Positions 26,394-36,100 are shown, numbered from the stretch's first letter. The stretch: 64,000 nt of DNA from JAJFFW01 sp965263375 (GCA_965263375.1 OZ253669.1:3038001-3102000), one strand, 5' to 3'. Made by a program: numbers and translations. The notes: generated from the sequence alone by a model not told the origin.

Positions 26394-27866
26394 TTAGGCC
26401 CGCCAAAAAGAAGGGGAAAAAAGCACAAGTAAGGTAAAAAATTCCAGCCGGCCGAAAAGCATGCCCGCCGACATAATCCATTTACACGCGTCTGGAAGCG
26501 ACGAAAAATTACCGGCTGGCCCAACAATATCGCCAAGTCCTGGACCAACATTCGCAATCGCGGTCCCTGCGGCGGAAATCGCTGTTAGCGGATCTAGTTC
26601 AAACGCAGACAGAAGAACAGCAATCGTTGCAAAAGAGGCAAAATAAATAAAGAAGAACGTTAAAACGGATACGAAGACGTCGTTCGTCAACGGCCTGCCA
26701 TTATAATGAGCGACAAATACGCCATGCGGATGCGCCAAACGCCGCGAATACAAATTAAGCGCCGCAAGAGCCACTTGGAAGCGGAAGATCTTTAACCCGC
26801 AAGAAGTGGAGCCAGCGCATCCGCCAATAAACATAATGCAAAAGAAAAAACCAATCGCAAACGGTCCCCATGCGCCATAATCAGCCGTGGCGTAGCCTGT
26901 GCCCGTCAAGATTGAGATAACGTTAAACGCTGCTAGGCGAAAAGCTGTGAAGGCATCCGTTTCGAAATTCACGAAAACATGAAGAAACATCACGGCGATT
27001 AGTCCAAAAAGAACAAAGAAAAAGAAACGGACCTGGCTGTCATTTGTGAATTTTTCAATGTCGCCGCGTAACAGCATCGCAAAAAACAACCCAAAAGGCA
27101 GGCTGCCGACAATCATAAAAACACTCACGATAAGATCTAGCGGCGCATCACTAACCGACAAAAAAGCGCCGAGCGAGGCATCTTTAGTTGAATAGCCGCC
27201 TGTCGCCACCGTCGTCATCGCATGATTAAAAGCGTCGAACACCGGCATGCCAAAGGCCCACAAAATCAAGAAGCACAGCACAGTGAAGAATGCATAGATG
27301 CCAGTAAGCGCGAGTGAGTATTGCGCCGCATTCGCAATAAATTTATCGCTGGCGTCCCATGCTTCACTCTTAAAGATCTGCATACCCCCAACACGCAGGA
27401 CCGGCAGAACAGCAAAAGCCATAATGATGATGCCGACCCCCCCGATCCATTGCAGCATTGAACGCCACAACAAAACGCCAGGGGGCGCAAAATCAAGCCC
27501 TGTCAAAATGGTGGACCCTGTTGTCGTAATGCCTGAGGTCGCCTCAAAGAAAGCGTCAGTGTAACTCAGCTCTAGGGTTCCAAAAACAAAGGGCAACGCC
27601 GCAAACGCGCAGAGCGCTAACCAGCTCATGGCCGTTAACAAAAAACCCTGACGAATTGAAACCGCCTCGATCGGCCCCCAACTCGCCGCAACCGCCCCGC
27701 CGCCAACGAAACAGCAAATAACAGCGGACGTGGCGAAGGCTTCCCAATCAGCGCGATGGCCTGGCGTTTCAGCCAGCAAATTCGCGACGATCGGAAAAAT
27801 CATTAACACCCCCAACGCTGCGACGAGGGCGCCAATGACCAATATGACAGGGCGCAGATTAAGCAT
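26394..27866 (-). CDS. trkH: TrkH-family potassium transporter membrane subunit
   Basis: Ion-conducting subunit of a Trk-type potassium uptake system in the inner membrane. The 490-residue polytopic protein has the repeated selectivity-filter regions, for example S-G-I-T-T-T-G-S-T (first pore loop), T-V-A-T-G-G-Y-S-T (second) and G-C-A-G-S-T-S-C-G (third). The end G-R-L-E-F-F-T-L-L-V-L-F reads as a normal family terminus. The trkA regulatory subunit is not in this window. Confidence 0.93.
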   Translation of the reverse strand: MLNLRPVILVIGALVAALGVLMIFPIVANLLAETPGHRADWEAFATSAVICCFVGGGAVAASWGPIEAVSIRQGFLLTAMSWLALCAFAALPFVFGTLELSYTDAFFEATSGITTTGSTILTGLDFAPPGVLLWRSMLQWIGGVGIIIMAFAVLPVLRVGGMQIFKSEAWDASDKFIANAAQYSLALTGIYAFFTVLCFLILWAFGMPVFDAFNHAMTTVATGGYSTKDASLGAFLSVSDAPLDLIVSVFMIVGSLPFGLFFAMLLRGDIEKFTNDSQVRFFFFVLFGLIAVMFLHVFVNFETDAFTAFRLAAFNVISILTGTGYATADYGAWGPFAIGFFFCIMFIGGCAGSTSCGLKIFRFQVALAALNLYSRRLAHPHGVFVAHYNGRPLTNDVFVSVLTFFFIYFASFATIAVLLSAFELDPLTAISAAGTAIANVGPGLGDIVGPAGNFSSLPDACKWIMSAGMLFGRLEFFTLLVLFSPSFWRA

Positions 27867-27946
27867 GTGCCTTTTGTTAGATTTGCGAAAAGTCCCTCGC
27901 TAAGACCTAGCGACCTATTTCACAAGGTTAAAAAGACGCGGAAACT

Positions 27947-28339
27947 CTAGTGGATTTGACGCATTTCGTGCGGACTGTCGAGAGAGAAGGCTGGGATTTC
28001 AACTTCAAAGATCTCCCCTTCAGCAGTCTCCATCCCATAACAACCATGCATAAGCCCCGACGGCGTGGGTAAAGGCGCGCCAGAAGTATATTCAAAACCT
28101 TCACCTGGGCGCAAAACTGGCTGCTCGCCCACAACGCCTTCGCCGTCGACTTCCTCAGTCACACCGAGGGCGTCAATAATCCGCCAATGGCGCGTGCGCA
28201 GACGAACAATCTCATGGGAGCCATTATCGATCCGAACGGTATAGGACCATACAAAACGCCCGTCTTCGGGGTCTGACTGGTTTTCTAAATAATTCGGCTC
28301 AACACTGACCCGAATGCCTCTCGTAATCTGTTCATACAT
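27947..28339 (-). CDS. apaG: ApaG-family protein
   Basis: A 130-residue protein with the ApaG fibronectin-III-like domain: the start I-T-R-G-I-R-V-S-V-E-P, F-V-W-S-Y-T-V, R-H-W-R-I-I-D and the G-x-M-x-G-C-Y-x-M block. Biochemical function is not settled; the family is linked genetically to magnesium/cobalt tolerance. The frame extends upstream, but ATG at 28339 with TGGAG eight bases before it fits the family length. It lies 80 bases from the trkH start, on the same strand. Confidence 0.92.
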   Translation of the reverse strand: MYEQITRGIRVSVEPNYLENQSDPEDGRFVWSYTVRIDNGSHEIVRLRTRHWRIIDALGVTEEVDGEGVVGEQPVLRPGEGFEYTSGAPLPTPSGLMHGCYGMETAEGEIFEVEIPAFSLDSPHEMRQIH

Positions 28340-28654
28340 GGCGCAACTCCAAACCTTTACCGCCTCGCACTCCAACCCCAGTTCCGTTTGGAAAGTCGTC
28401 TGCTTTTCACCGGAACCCAATGGGAGTGTTTATCGTCGCCGATAACAATTTTGAAATATACTAATCTCTCGCCCGCTCGCCAAACCTTTATTCTCCAATT
28501 CATGTAGTTTACAGATCCCACCATCACGCGAATCTGCCTCATATGGGATTTTTAGCGATGACGGCGACAGCCGTATGTGATGCATAACCTTCTGTTTATG
28601 GTGCTTATTTGATAGTCGAAAAAACATATCGCCGCCCGATCCACGGAATTTCCT
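28340..28654. other. Intergenic region between divergent apaG and dcd
   Basis: 315 bases that should hold the promoters for apaG (leftward) and dcd (rightward). I see no convincing gene, strong hairpin or repeat. The short open frames here run antisense to the dcd start or have no recognisable content. Confidence 0.6.
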
Positions 28655-29770
28655 ATGACTGATAGCCACCTTAAAACAGGCGTTTTGCCGGATCGGGCGA
28701 TCCGCGCCCTTATTGAAAAAGACGCAATCACCACGTCTTGCGACGCTAATGACGGGTTTCAGGCCGGGCAATTGCAACCGGCGAGCTTGGACTTAACCCT
28801 TGGACGCCGAGCCTGGCGGGTACGCGCCAGTTTTCTACCCTCGCCGCAACACACAGCCCTTTCTCGCCTTGATGATGGGCTGTTGATGCATGAGATTGAC
28901 ATCAGCGAAGGGGCGGTATTTGAGAAAGGCTGTGTCTATCTGGTGGAGGTTAATGAGCGCCTCAATCTGCCGGAAACTGTCTATGCCGCCGCCAACCCCA
29001 AAAGCTCTACCGGGCGGATTGACGTTTTTGTACGCCTTGTAGTGGACAATGGCGCCCGCTTTGATGAAGCGCCAGCGGGATATAGCGGCCCCTTATATGT
29101 GGAGGTGAGCCCGCGCACATTCTCTATCGTGGCGCGTCAGGGCTCTAGCCTTAACCAAATCCGTTTCAAACAAGGCCGCCCGCAGCTGGATGATGCGGCG
29201 CTTATTGCGCTAAACGCCAAAACCCCGCTGCTTGACGCTAAAGCGGATATTGATGGCGGGCTGGGGCTGCGCATCGATTTGTCACCGAATGAAGAAGGCG
29301 TCGTTGGCTGGCGCGCGCGGCGCCATGCGGGCCTTATCGATATTGACAAGCGCGGTGCGCTAAACCCCTTTGATTATTTTGCACCAATTGAGCGCCCCCG
29401 AAGTGGCGGTCTTATTCTTGACCCGGATGAGTTTTATATTCTCGCCTCAAAAGAGCGCCTTGTCACCCCGCCAGGGTTTGCCGCGGAAATGACGCCGATC
29501 AGTCCTGGGCTTGGGGAATTTCGTGTTCACTATGCAGGCTTTTTCGACCCAGGCTTTGGCTGGCGTGAAGGCGCAGCAAAGCCAACAAGCCGCGGCGTTT
29601 TAGAAGTCAGAAGCCACGACGCGCCTTTTGTTCTAGACGATGGCCAACTTGTGGCCCGCCTCGTCTATGAGACAATGTTACAAGCGCCAGATAAACTTTA
29701 TGGAGAAGATCTCGCCTCAAATTATCAAGGACAAGGCTTAAAGCTCTCCAAGCATTTTAAAGTAATTTAG
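28655..29770 (+). CDS. dcd: dCTP deaminase, long alphaproteobacterial form
   Basis: Deaminates dCTP to dUTP for thymidylate synthesis. At 371 residues it is about twice the standard Dcd and consists of two dUTPase-fold halves, as in many alphaproteobacteria. The first half has Q-P-A-S-L-D-L-T-L-G and A-A-N-P-K-S-S-T-G-R; the second has a matching S-P-G-L-G-E-F-R segment. The last bases overlap the convergent methyltransferase gene by 14. Confidence 0.9.
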   Translation: MTDSHLKTGVLPDRAIRALIEKDAITTSCDANDGFQAGQLQPASLDLTLGRRAWRVRASFLPSPQHTALSRLDDGLLMHEIDISEGAVFEKGCVYLVEVNERLNLPETVYAAANPKSSTGRIDVFVRLVVDNGARFDEAPAGYSGPLYVEVSPRTFSIVARQGSSLNQIRFKQGRPQLDDAALIALNAKTPLLDAKADIDGGLGLRIDLSPNEEGVVGWRARRHAGLIDIDKRGALNPFDYFAPIERPRSGGLILDPDEFYILASKERLVTPPGFAAEMTPISPGLGEFRVHYAGFFDPGFGWREGAAKPTSRGVLEVRSHDAPFVLDDGQLVARLVYETMLQAPDKLYGEDLASNYQGQGLKLSKHFKVI

Positions 29771-30437
29771 GGGCGTTCTTTCGAAGTATAACGCTGAAAT
29801 TATTGGCGGGCATATCAATAACCGCCCCCAGAATAAACCCGGCCTCACTCGCGAGCGGAATAATATCACGCTCTAAATCTCTTACCCCCCAGCGGGGATC
29901 GCGCGCCTTTAGGCTTGCGTCAAATTCTTTGTTTGACAGAGAGATATGGCGCCCATCACGGGCAAACGGGCCGTATAAAAATAATATACCGCCTGTGCTT
30001 AAGCGCCGCCCAGCGCCAGCTATCAACCCCTTGGCGGCTTCAAAAGGCGCAATATGGATCATATTGATCGAAACAACAGCACGCAACGTTTCACCATTTG
30101 CTGGCGTCCAGTCACCGTCCCAATCATCAACGCTAACATCAAAATCATGGGGCGGCGCAATATTTTTCAGCTTCAGCGTTTGCGCCCATGCCGCGATAGA
30201 CGCGCGCGAGGCGGCGTCCGGGTCTCCGGGCATCCACGTAACATTTGGCAACTCGCCCGCAATATGAGCCGCGTGTTCGCCAGTGCCGGACCCGACCTCC
30301 AAAATTGCTCCTTTTGTAGGCCCGTGAGCTAAAAACACGTCCCGGATGACATCACGATTGCGCGCCGCAGACGGGGAGAATAATCGCGCGCCTTCAATAT
30401 CGCGCGCCTCCAGCGCAATTTCTTTTTTATCTGCCAT
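29757..30437 (-). CDS. DUF938 class I SAM-dependent methyltransferase
   Basis: A 226-residue protein of the DUF938 family with a Rossmann-fold methyltransferase motif I, I-L-E-V-G-S-G-T-G-E-H. Also visible are the family start R-L-F-S-P-S-A-A-R-N-R and V-S-I-N-M-I-H-I-A-P-F before the catalytic region. The substrate is unknown. It lies 45 bases downstream of the radical SAM gene on the same strand, so the two may be co-expressed. Its 3' end overlaps dcd by 14 bases in convergent orientation. Confidence 0.85.
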   Translation of the reverse strand: MADKKEIALEARDIEGARLFSPSAARNRDVIRDVFLAHGPTKGAILEVGSGTGEHAAHIAGELPNVTWMPGDPDAASRASIAAWAQTLKLKNIAPPHDFDVSVDDWDGDWTPANGETLRAVVSINMIHIAPFEAAKGLIAGAGRRLSTGGILFLYGPFARDGRHISLSNKEFDASLKARDPRWGVRDLERDIIPLASEAGFILGAVIDMPANNFSVILRKNAPKLL

Positions 30438-30478
30438 AAGCTTTCTTTCCAGCCTTTAAGTAGAAAAGCAAGGTCTGC

Positions 30479-31483
30479 TTAAACAGAACAAGACGCCCCG
30501 CCAAGCACACAAAAAGACGCGCAAGACTGGTGGTTAAGCACAACAGGCTGACGGGTAGCTTCCGCCAGGTTCGTACCCAATTCAAAATCTTCCTCATACG
30601 CAATTAACGTGCACGCTGTAACAGTTGCGGTCGCTGCGCCTTTGCGCTTAATGACCATGCGGCTGGACGCACACATAACATCGCGGGGGTCTTTTTCTAA
30701 AATTTCCCAACAAGTCTGTGTTATTTCTGGCGGATCGGCCGTCTCAGACATCTCAGGAAAAAGCACGAGCGCAGCAGGGTTGTATACATCCAGAGCGAGC
30801 CCTTGGCTGTTTAACAGTCCGCCATAACCATTACGCGCTTTTTCTTCGTTTTCACAAAAAGCCTGGCGCCCCGCGATAGAAAACGCCGCCCCTTCCCGGT
30901 TTAACCAGTGAATTCCTTCCAGTGCGGCCTTAAAAGCGCCAGGGCCCCGCTCTTCATCGTGACCTTGGGCTGTATAATGGTCGAGACTGACCCGAAATTT
31001 TAGTCTCGAGCCGTAAGACTTAATCAGCCGCCGGATTTCGTCTTGTACTTTAGGGCGCATGAGCGGCCGCATCGCATTCGTTAAAACGAGCACTGAAAAC
31101 CCGCGCACTAACGCCTCTTCTATAATCTTAGGCGTCGCTGGATTTAAGAATGGCTCACCGCCGGTAAGCCCAATCTCGTCGGCGTTCATTTGCAAGGCTT
31201 CATCAAGAAATGGTTGAACGTCATCAACCGTAACATACGAAAGCCGATCGTTTTTCGGACTTGATTCAATATAACAATGCGCACATTCAATATTGCACTG
31301 TGTGCCTGTATTGATCCAAAGCGTTTCGAGGTGATCAAAGGCGACGTTAGCCCGCTGAGAGCCATCACTTGTCCGCTTAGGATCACAAAACTTCCCGGCA
31401 CGTAAACCGGATGCACTCTCTGCATAGTCTGGCGCGCGCGCCTCAAGACTGCGGTAAAAACCTTCGGGCATGGGATGACTCAT
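30479..31483 (-). CDS. Radical SAM protein with Cys-rich C-terminus, function unknown
   Basis: A 334-residue radical SAM enzyme. The 4Fe-4S motif C-N-I-E-C-A-H-C gives Cys63, Cys67 and Cys70, and the SAM-binding G-G-E-P follows at about 108-111. The C-terminal 70 residues carry further cysteines (around C-A-S-S-R and C-T-L-I-A) and end in C-A-S-F-C-V-L-G-G-A-S-C-S-V, resembling the auxiliary cluster region of SPASM/twitch enzymes. The reaction is unknown, and no clear precursor peptide lies nearby. ATG at 31483 is preferred over TTG at 31501, although neither has a strong ribosome-binding site. Confidence 0.8.
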   Translation of the reverse strand: MSHPMPEGFYRSLEARAPDYAESASGLRAGKFCDPKRTSDGSQRANVAFDHLETLWINTGTQCNIECAHCYIESSPKNDRLSYVTVDDVQPFLDEALQMNADEIGLTGGEPFLNPATPKIIEEALVRGFSVLVLTNAMRPLMRPKVQDEIRRLIKSYGSRLKFRVSLDHYTAQGHDEERGPGAFKAALEGIHWLNREGAAFSIAGRQAFCENEEKARNGYGGLLNSQGLALDVYNPAALVLFPEMSETADPPEITQTCWEILEKDPRDVMCASSRMVIKRKGAATATVTACTLIAYEEDFELGTNLAEATRQPVVLNHQSCASFCVLGGASCSV

Positions 31484-31633
31484 TAAAACAGACGAAACCA
31501 AGCAAACACAATGTCTTACAGCAACGCAAACCTCAAGCGCTCATCTCCATGCAAAAAATCAAAAGGACGTTATTTCCAGCCCCACAAAAGACAGCCTATG
31601 CGAGCCAAATTCCAACACCCACCCGCAATGATT

Positions 31634-31650
31634 GCTGGCGTGACGTCAGC
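31634..31650. promoter_or_regulatory. Imperfect palindrome upstream of the outer-membrane barrel gene
   Basis: GCTGGCGT-G-ACGTCAGC matches as an inverted repeat in 7 of 8 positions. It sits 43 bases before the GTG of the barrel gene. It could be an operator; no regulator is known. Confidence 0.3.
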
Positions 31651-31692
31651 TTCTTCAGATAGGTTGCATTAACTATTTTCGGGGGAGAACTT

Positions 31693-32496
31693 GTGGGGAG
31701 CCTACATCCAAGGGGCCGCGCTGCAATATTTGCGGCCTTTATTTGTACTTTATTTTCATCTGCCGTCGCTTCGCCTTGGGGACGCGGCGAAAACGACTTT
31801 TTTTTACTTTCACGCGCAGATTACTTTCGGGCTGAAGGCGAGTTTCTTTCCTCCTCCCAGGAATCGGACCTTTTTCAACGAATTGAAAATCACACCTATT
31901 TTGAATTTGGATTAGCACGGCGCACCACCCTAGGCGGAAAAGTTGTATACGGAACGAGTTCAATTTCGAACCAATTCGAGACCAGCGCAGGCAGCGGCTT
32001 TTCGCAAATCGAAGCATTCATACAATACCAAGTACTGCAAATGGGAAGAACTGTGGGCGCAGTGCAGATATTGGGCGCCGCCCCACAGGGACTAGGCGCA
32101 GGAGCACGCCCAGACATCGCAAATGACGGCGCAGGCGCAGAAATCCGCTTTTTGTATGGTCGTTCATTTGGCGTCGGTAACGGAAATCTATTTGTAGCCT
32201 CTGAGGCCGCTTTCCATAAAAATTTCGGCGCTGCAGCTGATCAAATTATATTCGACGCCCGCTTTGGATATGAGCCTTCAAGGCGTTGGCTTTTCCTTCT
32301 TGAAAGCTTCAACACCGTATCGCTACGCAATGAAAACCAAAATGGCGCCGACTTTGACGCCTATAAAGTCCAACCTTCAATCGTTTGGCGGATGACGCCC
32401 CGATGGGCGCTACAAGGCGGCGTCACCCACGAATTCGCAGGCCGCGACTTAGCTCTTGGCAACACGTTCTTTATCGGTCTTTGGTCGTCCTTTTAA
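31693..32496 (+). CDS. Predicted outer-membrane beta-barrel protein
   Basis: A 267-residue exported protein. A signal peptide covers about residues 1-27 (cleavage near A-V-A-S). The mature chain alternates polar and hydrophobic residues in strand-like stretches and ends in a terminal Phe after F-I-G-L-W-S-S, the usual outer-membrane sorting signal. The start is GTG with GGGGGAG eight bases upstream. It ends 12 bases before a processive-type glycosyltransferase, so the two probably form one transcript. It might be an export or structural barrel for the glycan, but that is inference. I do not recognise a named family. Confidence 0.7.
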   Translation: MGSLHPRGRAAIFAAFICTLFSSAVASPWGRGENDFFLLSRADYFRAEGEFLSSSQESDLFQRIENHTYFEFGLARRTTLGGKVVYGTSSISNQFETSAGSGFSQIEAFIQYQVLQMGRTVGAVQILGAAPQGLGAGARPDIANDGAGAEIRFLYGRSFGVGNGNLFVASEAAFHKNFGAAADQIIFDARFGYEPSRRWLFLLESFNTVSLRNENQNGADFDAYKVQPSIVWRMTPRWALQGGVTHEFAGRDLALGNTFFIGLWSSF

Positions 32497-32508
32497 CTGG
32501 AAACGCAT

Positions 32509-34101
32509 ATGGGAAAACACGCACGCACACGCGCCCCTGGCGCTTTTCGAAAACCTTCCCCCAATCTTAATACAGACGAACATGCGCCGCGCCGCCCTCT
32601 AAGCCATTCATTTTATGGGGCTCTAAAACGTCGATCTCGCGATAGGGACACTGCGTTGACGGACGCCTGGCGGCCGGACCCCATCTGGCTTAGGAACCGC
32701 TTCTCCAATTTCTCCGCCTATAAGTTATTATCCCCCCGCGCCCAACTATTAGGGCTTCTTCTATGCTTTATAACGGCTTTGTATTTCGCCGCTGCGCCTG
32801 CTAGCGCTTTAATCTCACTCAACATCACCCTTGCGATCTATTTCATCTTAGTGATTGGCTTTCGCGTTTATCTGATGATCGTCTCCGCCCCGATCAACCC
32901 TGGCAGCGGACCGACAAAGACGTCTTTGCGAGAGGAAGAATTGCCAACCATCACCATCCTCCTGCCACTCTATGATGAAGCAGCCGCTTTAAAAGGCCTC
33001 AGTGCTGCGATCGACCAGCTTGATTATCCCACTGCAAAAGTCGATGTAAAACTTCTACTTGAAGAGGATGATGACAAAACTCTCAAAGCCGCTACCGCCT
33101 TAAATCTCATGGATAAATATGACGTCATTATTCTGCCCCCGTCGGATCCGCGCACTAAACCAAAAGCATGTAATTATGGCCTTGCCCGGGCCCGCGGGTC
33201 GCTCATCGTCATTTATGATGCAGAAGACATGCCGGAAACTCATCAGCTGCGTCAAGCTGCAGAAATTTTTGCGGCTAGCGATCACAATGTCGCCTGCGTA
33301 CAGGCCCGGTTAAATTATTATAATGCGGAGGAAAATTGGCTGACCCGCCTTTTTGCCCTTGAATATGCTTTGTGGTTTGACAGTTTATTGCCTGCCCTTG
33401 AAAAAATTGGCGCCCCCATCCCGCTTGGGGGCACATCAAATTTCTTCCGTACCAATATTTTACGCAATATTGGCGGATGGGATCCCTATAATGTAACGGA
33501 AGATGCTGATCTCGGCATGCGCCTTGCGCGCTGTGGTTATCGGACCACCATGGCGAACGCCACGACTTATGAAGAAGCCAATTCGAAAGTAAAAAATTGG
33601 ATGCGTCAACGCTCGCGATGGATGAAGGGTTTTGTCCAAACATGGATCGTCCATATGCGCGATCCAGTGCGATTTTATCGCGCCGCCGGTTGGCGTGGTT
33701 TCTTATCAACGCAAATTTTTCTAGCCGGAACTGTGTTCAGCGCCGCTCTAAATCTTATTCTATGGGGCATAGCCGCCATATCGATCATTGCACCGGACTT
33801 TGTAAAAGCTCTTTTCCCTTCCATCTTATTAGAACTTAACATCGCAACTTTTCTAATCGGCAATTTGCTCTTTATAAGCCTGCTTGCCGCGGCGCCTTTA
33901 AAACGCGGCTGGAGCAGCCTTTGCCCTTACGCGTTGCTCGCGCCATTATATTGGGTCTTATCAAGCTTTGCAGCGTTGATCGCCCTGTGGCAATTAACTT
34001 ACAAGCCGCATTATTGGGAAAAAACAGACCATATTTTAAGCGAAGAAGCCGCCACAGCACGCACACGCACCTTGTTGTCCCTAAAGGCGGCCCCTAAGTA
34101 A
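32509..34101 (+). CDS. Cellulose-synthase-like glycosyltransferase family 2
   Basis: A 530-residue inner-membrane GT2 enzyme. Two transmembrane helices (about residues 80-125) precede the GT-A domain, which shows L-L-P-L-Y-D-E-A, the metal-binding D-A-E-D (237-240), T-E-D-A-D-L (330-335) and the processive-synthase signature Q-R-S-R-W (367-371). Three or more C-terminal helices follow. This layout is shared with cellulose, hyaluronan and beta-glucan synthases, so it probably makes a polysaccharide on the membrane. There is no PilZ domain and no bcs-type partner gene. The polymer is unknown. Confidence 0.88.
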   Translation: MGKHARTRAPGAFRKPSPNLNTDEHAPRRPLSHSFYGALKRRSRDRDTALTDAWRPDPIWLRNRFSNFSAYKLLSPRAQLLGLLLCFITALYFAAAPASALISLNITLAIYFILVIGFRVYLMIVSAPINPGSGPTKTSLREEELPTITILLPLYDEAAALKGLSAAIDQLDYPTAKVDVKLLLEEDDDKTLKAATALNLMDKYDVIILPPSDPRTKPKACNYGLARARGSLIVIYDAEDMPETHQLRQAAEIFAASDHNVACVQARLNYYNAEENWLTRLFALEYALWFDSLLPALEKIGAPIPLGGTSNFFRTNILRNIGGWDPYNVTEDADLGMRLARCGYRTTMANATTYEEANSKVKNWMRQRSRWMKGFVQTWIVHMRDPVRFYRAAGWRGFLSTQIFLAGTVFSAALNLILWGIAAISIIAPDFVKALFPSILLELNIATFLIGNLLFISLLAAAPLKRGWSSLCPYALLAPLYWVLSSFAALIALWQLTYKPHYWEKTDHILSEEAATARTRTLLSLKAAPK

Positions 34102-34179
34102 CGTTGCAGTCGGGGGTTTTAGGGCGCAACGCAATCTGCTATGCCGCCTGCTTATTTTGACGCTTGTGGATGAATTGCG

Positions 34180-35052
34180 ATGACCGCAGAAAACACCTCT
34201 CTCGACGGATTGCCGTTTTTAAAAATGAACGGGCTTGGCAATGATTTTGTCATTCTGGATCTGCGCGCCACAAAAGCGAAAATCACCCCCGCCGCCGCAG
34301 CCGCGATTGCTGACCGAGAAAACGGTATAGGCTGTGATCAAGTTATTTCCATCGAAAATCGCCAAGGCGCCTTTATGGGCATCTGGAACGCTGATGGCGG
34401 CGCGGTTGAAGCATGCGGAAACGCTGCGCGCTGTGTGGGCTGGTTGTTGATGGAAGAAAAAAACGCTGAGGCCGTGCGCTTTTCAACCCTTGCTGGCCAG
34501 ATGGCCGCTCGCCGCGCTGGTGCTGAGCGGGTAACGGTGGATATGGGCCCGCCGCGCCTTCACTGGCAAGAAATTCCCCTTGCGGAGCAAATGGATGACA
34601 CCCGGTTTATTGACGTAAAACTTGGACCCATTGATGCGCCAGTGCTGTGGGGGCCGTCCGCAGTGAATATGGGCAACCCCCATTGCATATTTTTCGTTGA
34701 AGACGCTGAAGCCCAGGAACTGGACAAATTCGGGCCGATGATCGAGCACCACCCATTATTCCCTGAACGGGCCAATGTTTCAGTGGCTGAAGTGCAAGGC
34801 AAACATATGATCCGCCTGCGCGTGTGGGAGCGCGGGGTCGGGATTACGAAAGCATGCGGCACAGCCGCCTGCGCAAGCGTCGTCGCCGCCCACCGCCGCC
34901 GCCTGACGGAGCGTAAAGCAACGGTTATTCTTGACGGCGGTCCCCTTGCCATTGAATGGGCTGACAATGATCACGTCCATATGACAGGCGCGGTCGCTTT
35001 TGAATTTGAAGGGAAACTGGAAGGCATCGATGCGGCGGCCTCTGCCCTTTAA
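34180..35052 (+). CDS. dapF: Diaminopimelate epimerase DapF
   Basis: Interconverts LL- and meso-diaminopimelate for lysine and peptidoglycan synthesis. The two catalytic cysteines lie in E-A-C-G-N-A-A-R (Cys79) and K-A-C-G-T-A-A-C (Cys226). The N-terminal K-M-N-G-L-G-N-D-F block is typical. Length (290) is slightly above normal. It follows the GT2 gene by 78 bases in the same direction. Confidence 0.96.
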   Translation: MTAENTSLDGLPFLKMNGLGNDFVILDLRATKAKITPAAAAAIADRENGIGCDQVISIENRQGAFMGIWNADGGAVEACGNAARCVGWLLMEEKNAEAVRFSTLAGQMAARRAGAERVTVDMGPPRLHWQEIPLAEQMDDTRFIDVKLGPIDAPVLWGPSAVNMGNPHCIFFVEDAEAQELDKFGPMIEHHPLFPERANVSVAEVQGKHMIRLRVWERGVGITKACGTAACASVVAAHRRRLTERKATVILDGGPLAIEWADNDHVHMTGAVAFEFEGKLEGIDAAASAL

Positions 35053-35219
35053 AACGCCGCCAAACCTCTCCAATAATTCACACCGCGCCTTATTCTGGTC
35101 ATTTTGAAGCCGCGCGAAGCAGCTTACATATTTAATGTTGGATTTAGTGATGGTCGCGCACCGCCGCCCAAAGGGGCTGGCACGAGGCGAAAATCTATCG
35201 GCTGGAAAGGACATTCTAG

Positions 35220-36026
35220 ATGTTAAAACAATTAAGTACTGGCCTTTTGGCCATAAGTCTTGCGATTTTAGGCGCAATCGCACCAGCCTTGGCCGGCAAG
35301 GCGGAAAAAACCGGACGTATCGTCGCCAATGCGGAACAAACAGCAAAGTACTTTGCAACAGATGACGTCTATGACGCAATGTGGGACCTAGCCACCGACG
35401 CTAAGGCCATGGTGATCATTCCTAGCTCTATTCGTGCTGGCTTTATCTTTGGCGGGGCAGCCGGCGACGCTGTGATGCTGGCCCGCAACGTAGACAACAC
35501 CTGGTCGCAACCTGTCTTTATGACCACCGGCTCTTTTTCCTTCGGACTGCAAGCGGGCGGCGAACAGTCTGAAATTATCCTCCTGGTGATGACCAACCGA
35601 GGCAAAGAACAACTATTGTCGACATCGGTAAAACTTGGCGCTGATATTTCAATCGCGGCGGGGCCCCTTGGCGGCGGCGGTAAAGCACAGACAACGGATA
35701 TATTAGCCTTCTCAAGATCTCGCGGTGTTTATGGCGGCCTTAGCCTTGAAGGCGCAGTCTTAAAGATCCGTCATAGCTATAACCGCGCCTTTTATCGGGC
35801 TGAGGTTACCCCAACGGACATTCTCTATCGCCAAAAGGCTTATAACCCAGCCGCAACGCCGCTTCAGGCGGCTGTAAAAGCGCTTGCCGAACGCAATAAT
35901 ATTGCCCACGTCCCTGTCGATCTGGACCGACCTGCTCTGCCGAGCAACGCCCCACAATCTGCGCCCCAACCCGGACCACAGCAATATGAAGATGATCAGG
36001 CCTGGGGCGCCCCAGTAAAACAATAG
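35220..36026 (+). CDS. SYLF (Ysc84/DUF500) domain lipid-binding protein
   Basis: A 268-residue exported protein with a signal peptide (about residues 1-25, cleavage after A-L-A) and a SYLF/Ysc84 domain. Typical blocks are A-M-V-I-I-P-S, F-I-F-G-G-A-A-G-D-A, F-S-F-G-L-Q-A-G-G-E and a terminal region Y-G-G-L-S-L-E-G-A. SYLF domains bind phosphoinositides in eukaryotes; bacterial members are periplasmic and little studied. The C-terminal 40 residues are Pro/Gln-rich and disordered. AAAGGA lies about ten bases before the ATG. Confidence 0.88.
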   Translation: MLKQLSTGLLAISLAILGAIAPALAGKAEKTGRIVANAEQTAKYFATDDVYDAMWDLATDAKAMVIIPSSIRAGFIFGGAAGDAVMLARNVDNTWSQPVFMTTGSFSFGLQAGGEQSEIILLVMTNRGKEQLLSTSVKLGADISIAAGPLGGGGKAQTTDILAFSRSRGVYGGLSLEGAVLKIRHSYNRAFYRAEVTPTDILYRQKAYNPAATPLQAAVKALAERNNIAHVPVDLDRPALPSNAPQSAPQPGPQQYEDDQAWGAPVKQ

Positions 36027-36100
36027 TCTTTACACTGCAGCCCCTTGTTTTCCCTGTTGATGGGGGAGGACTACGAAGGCAAAAACAGTCTCCATAAAGA

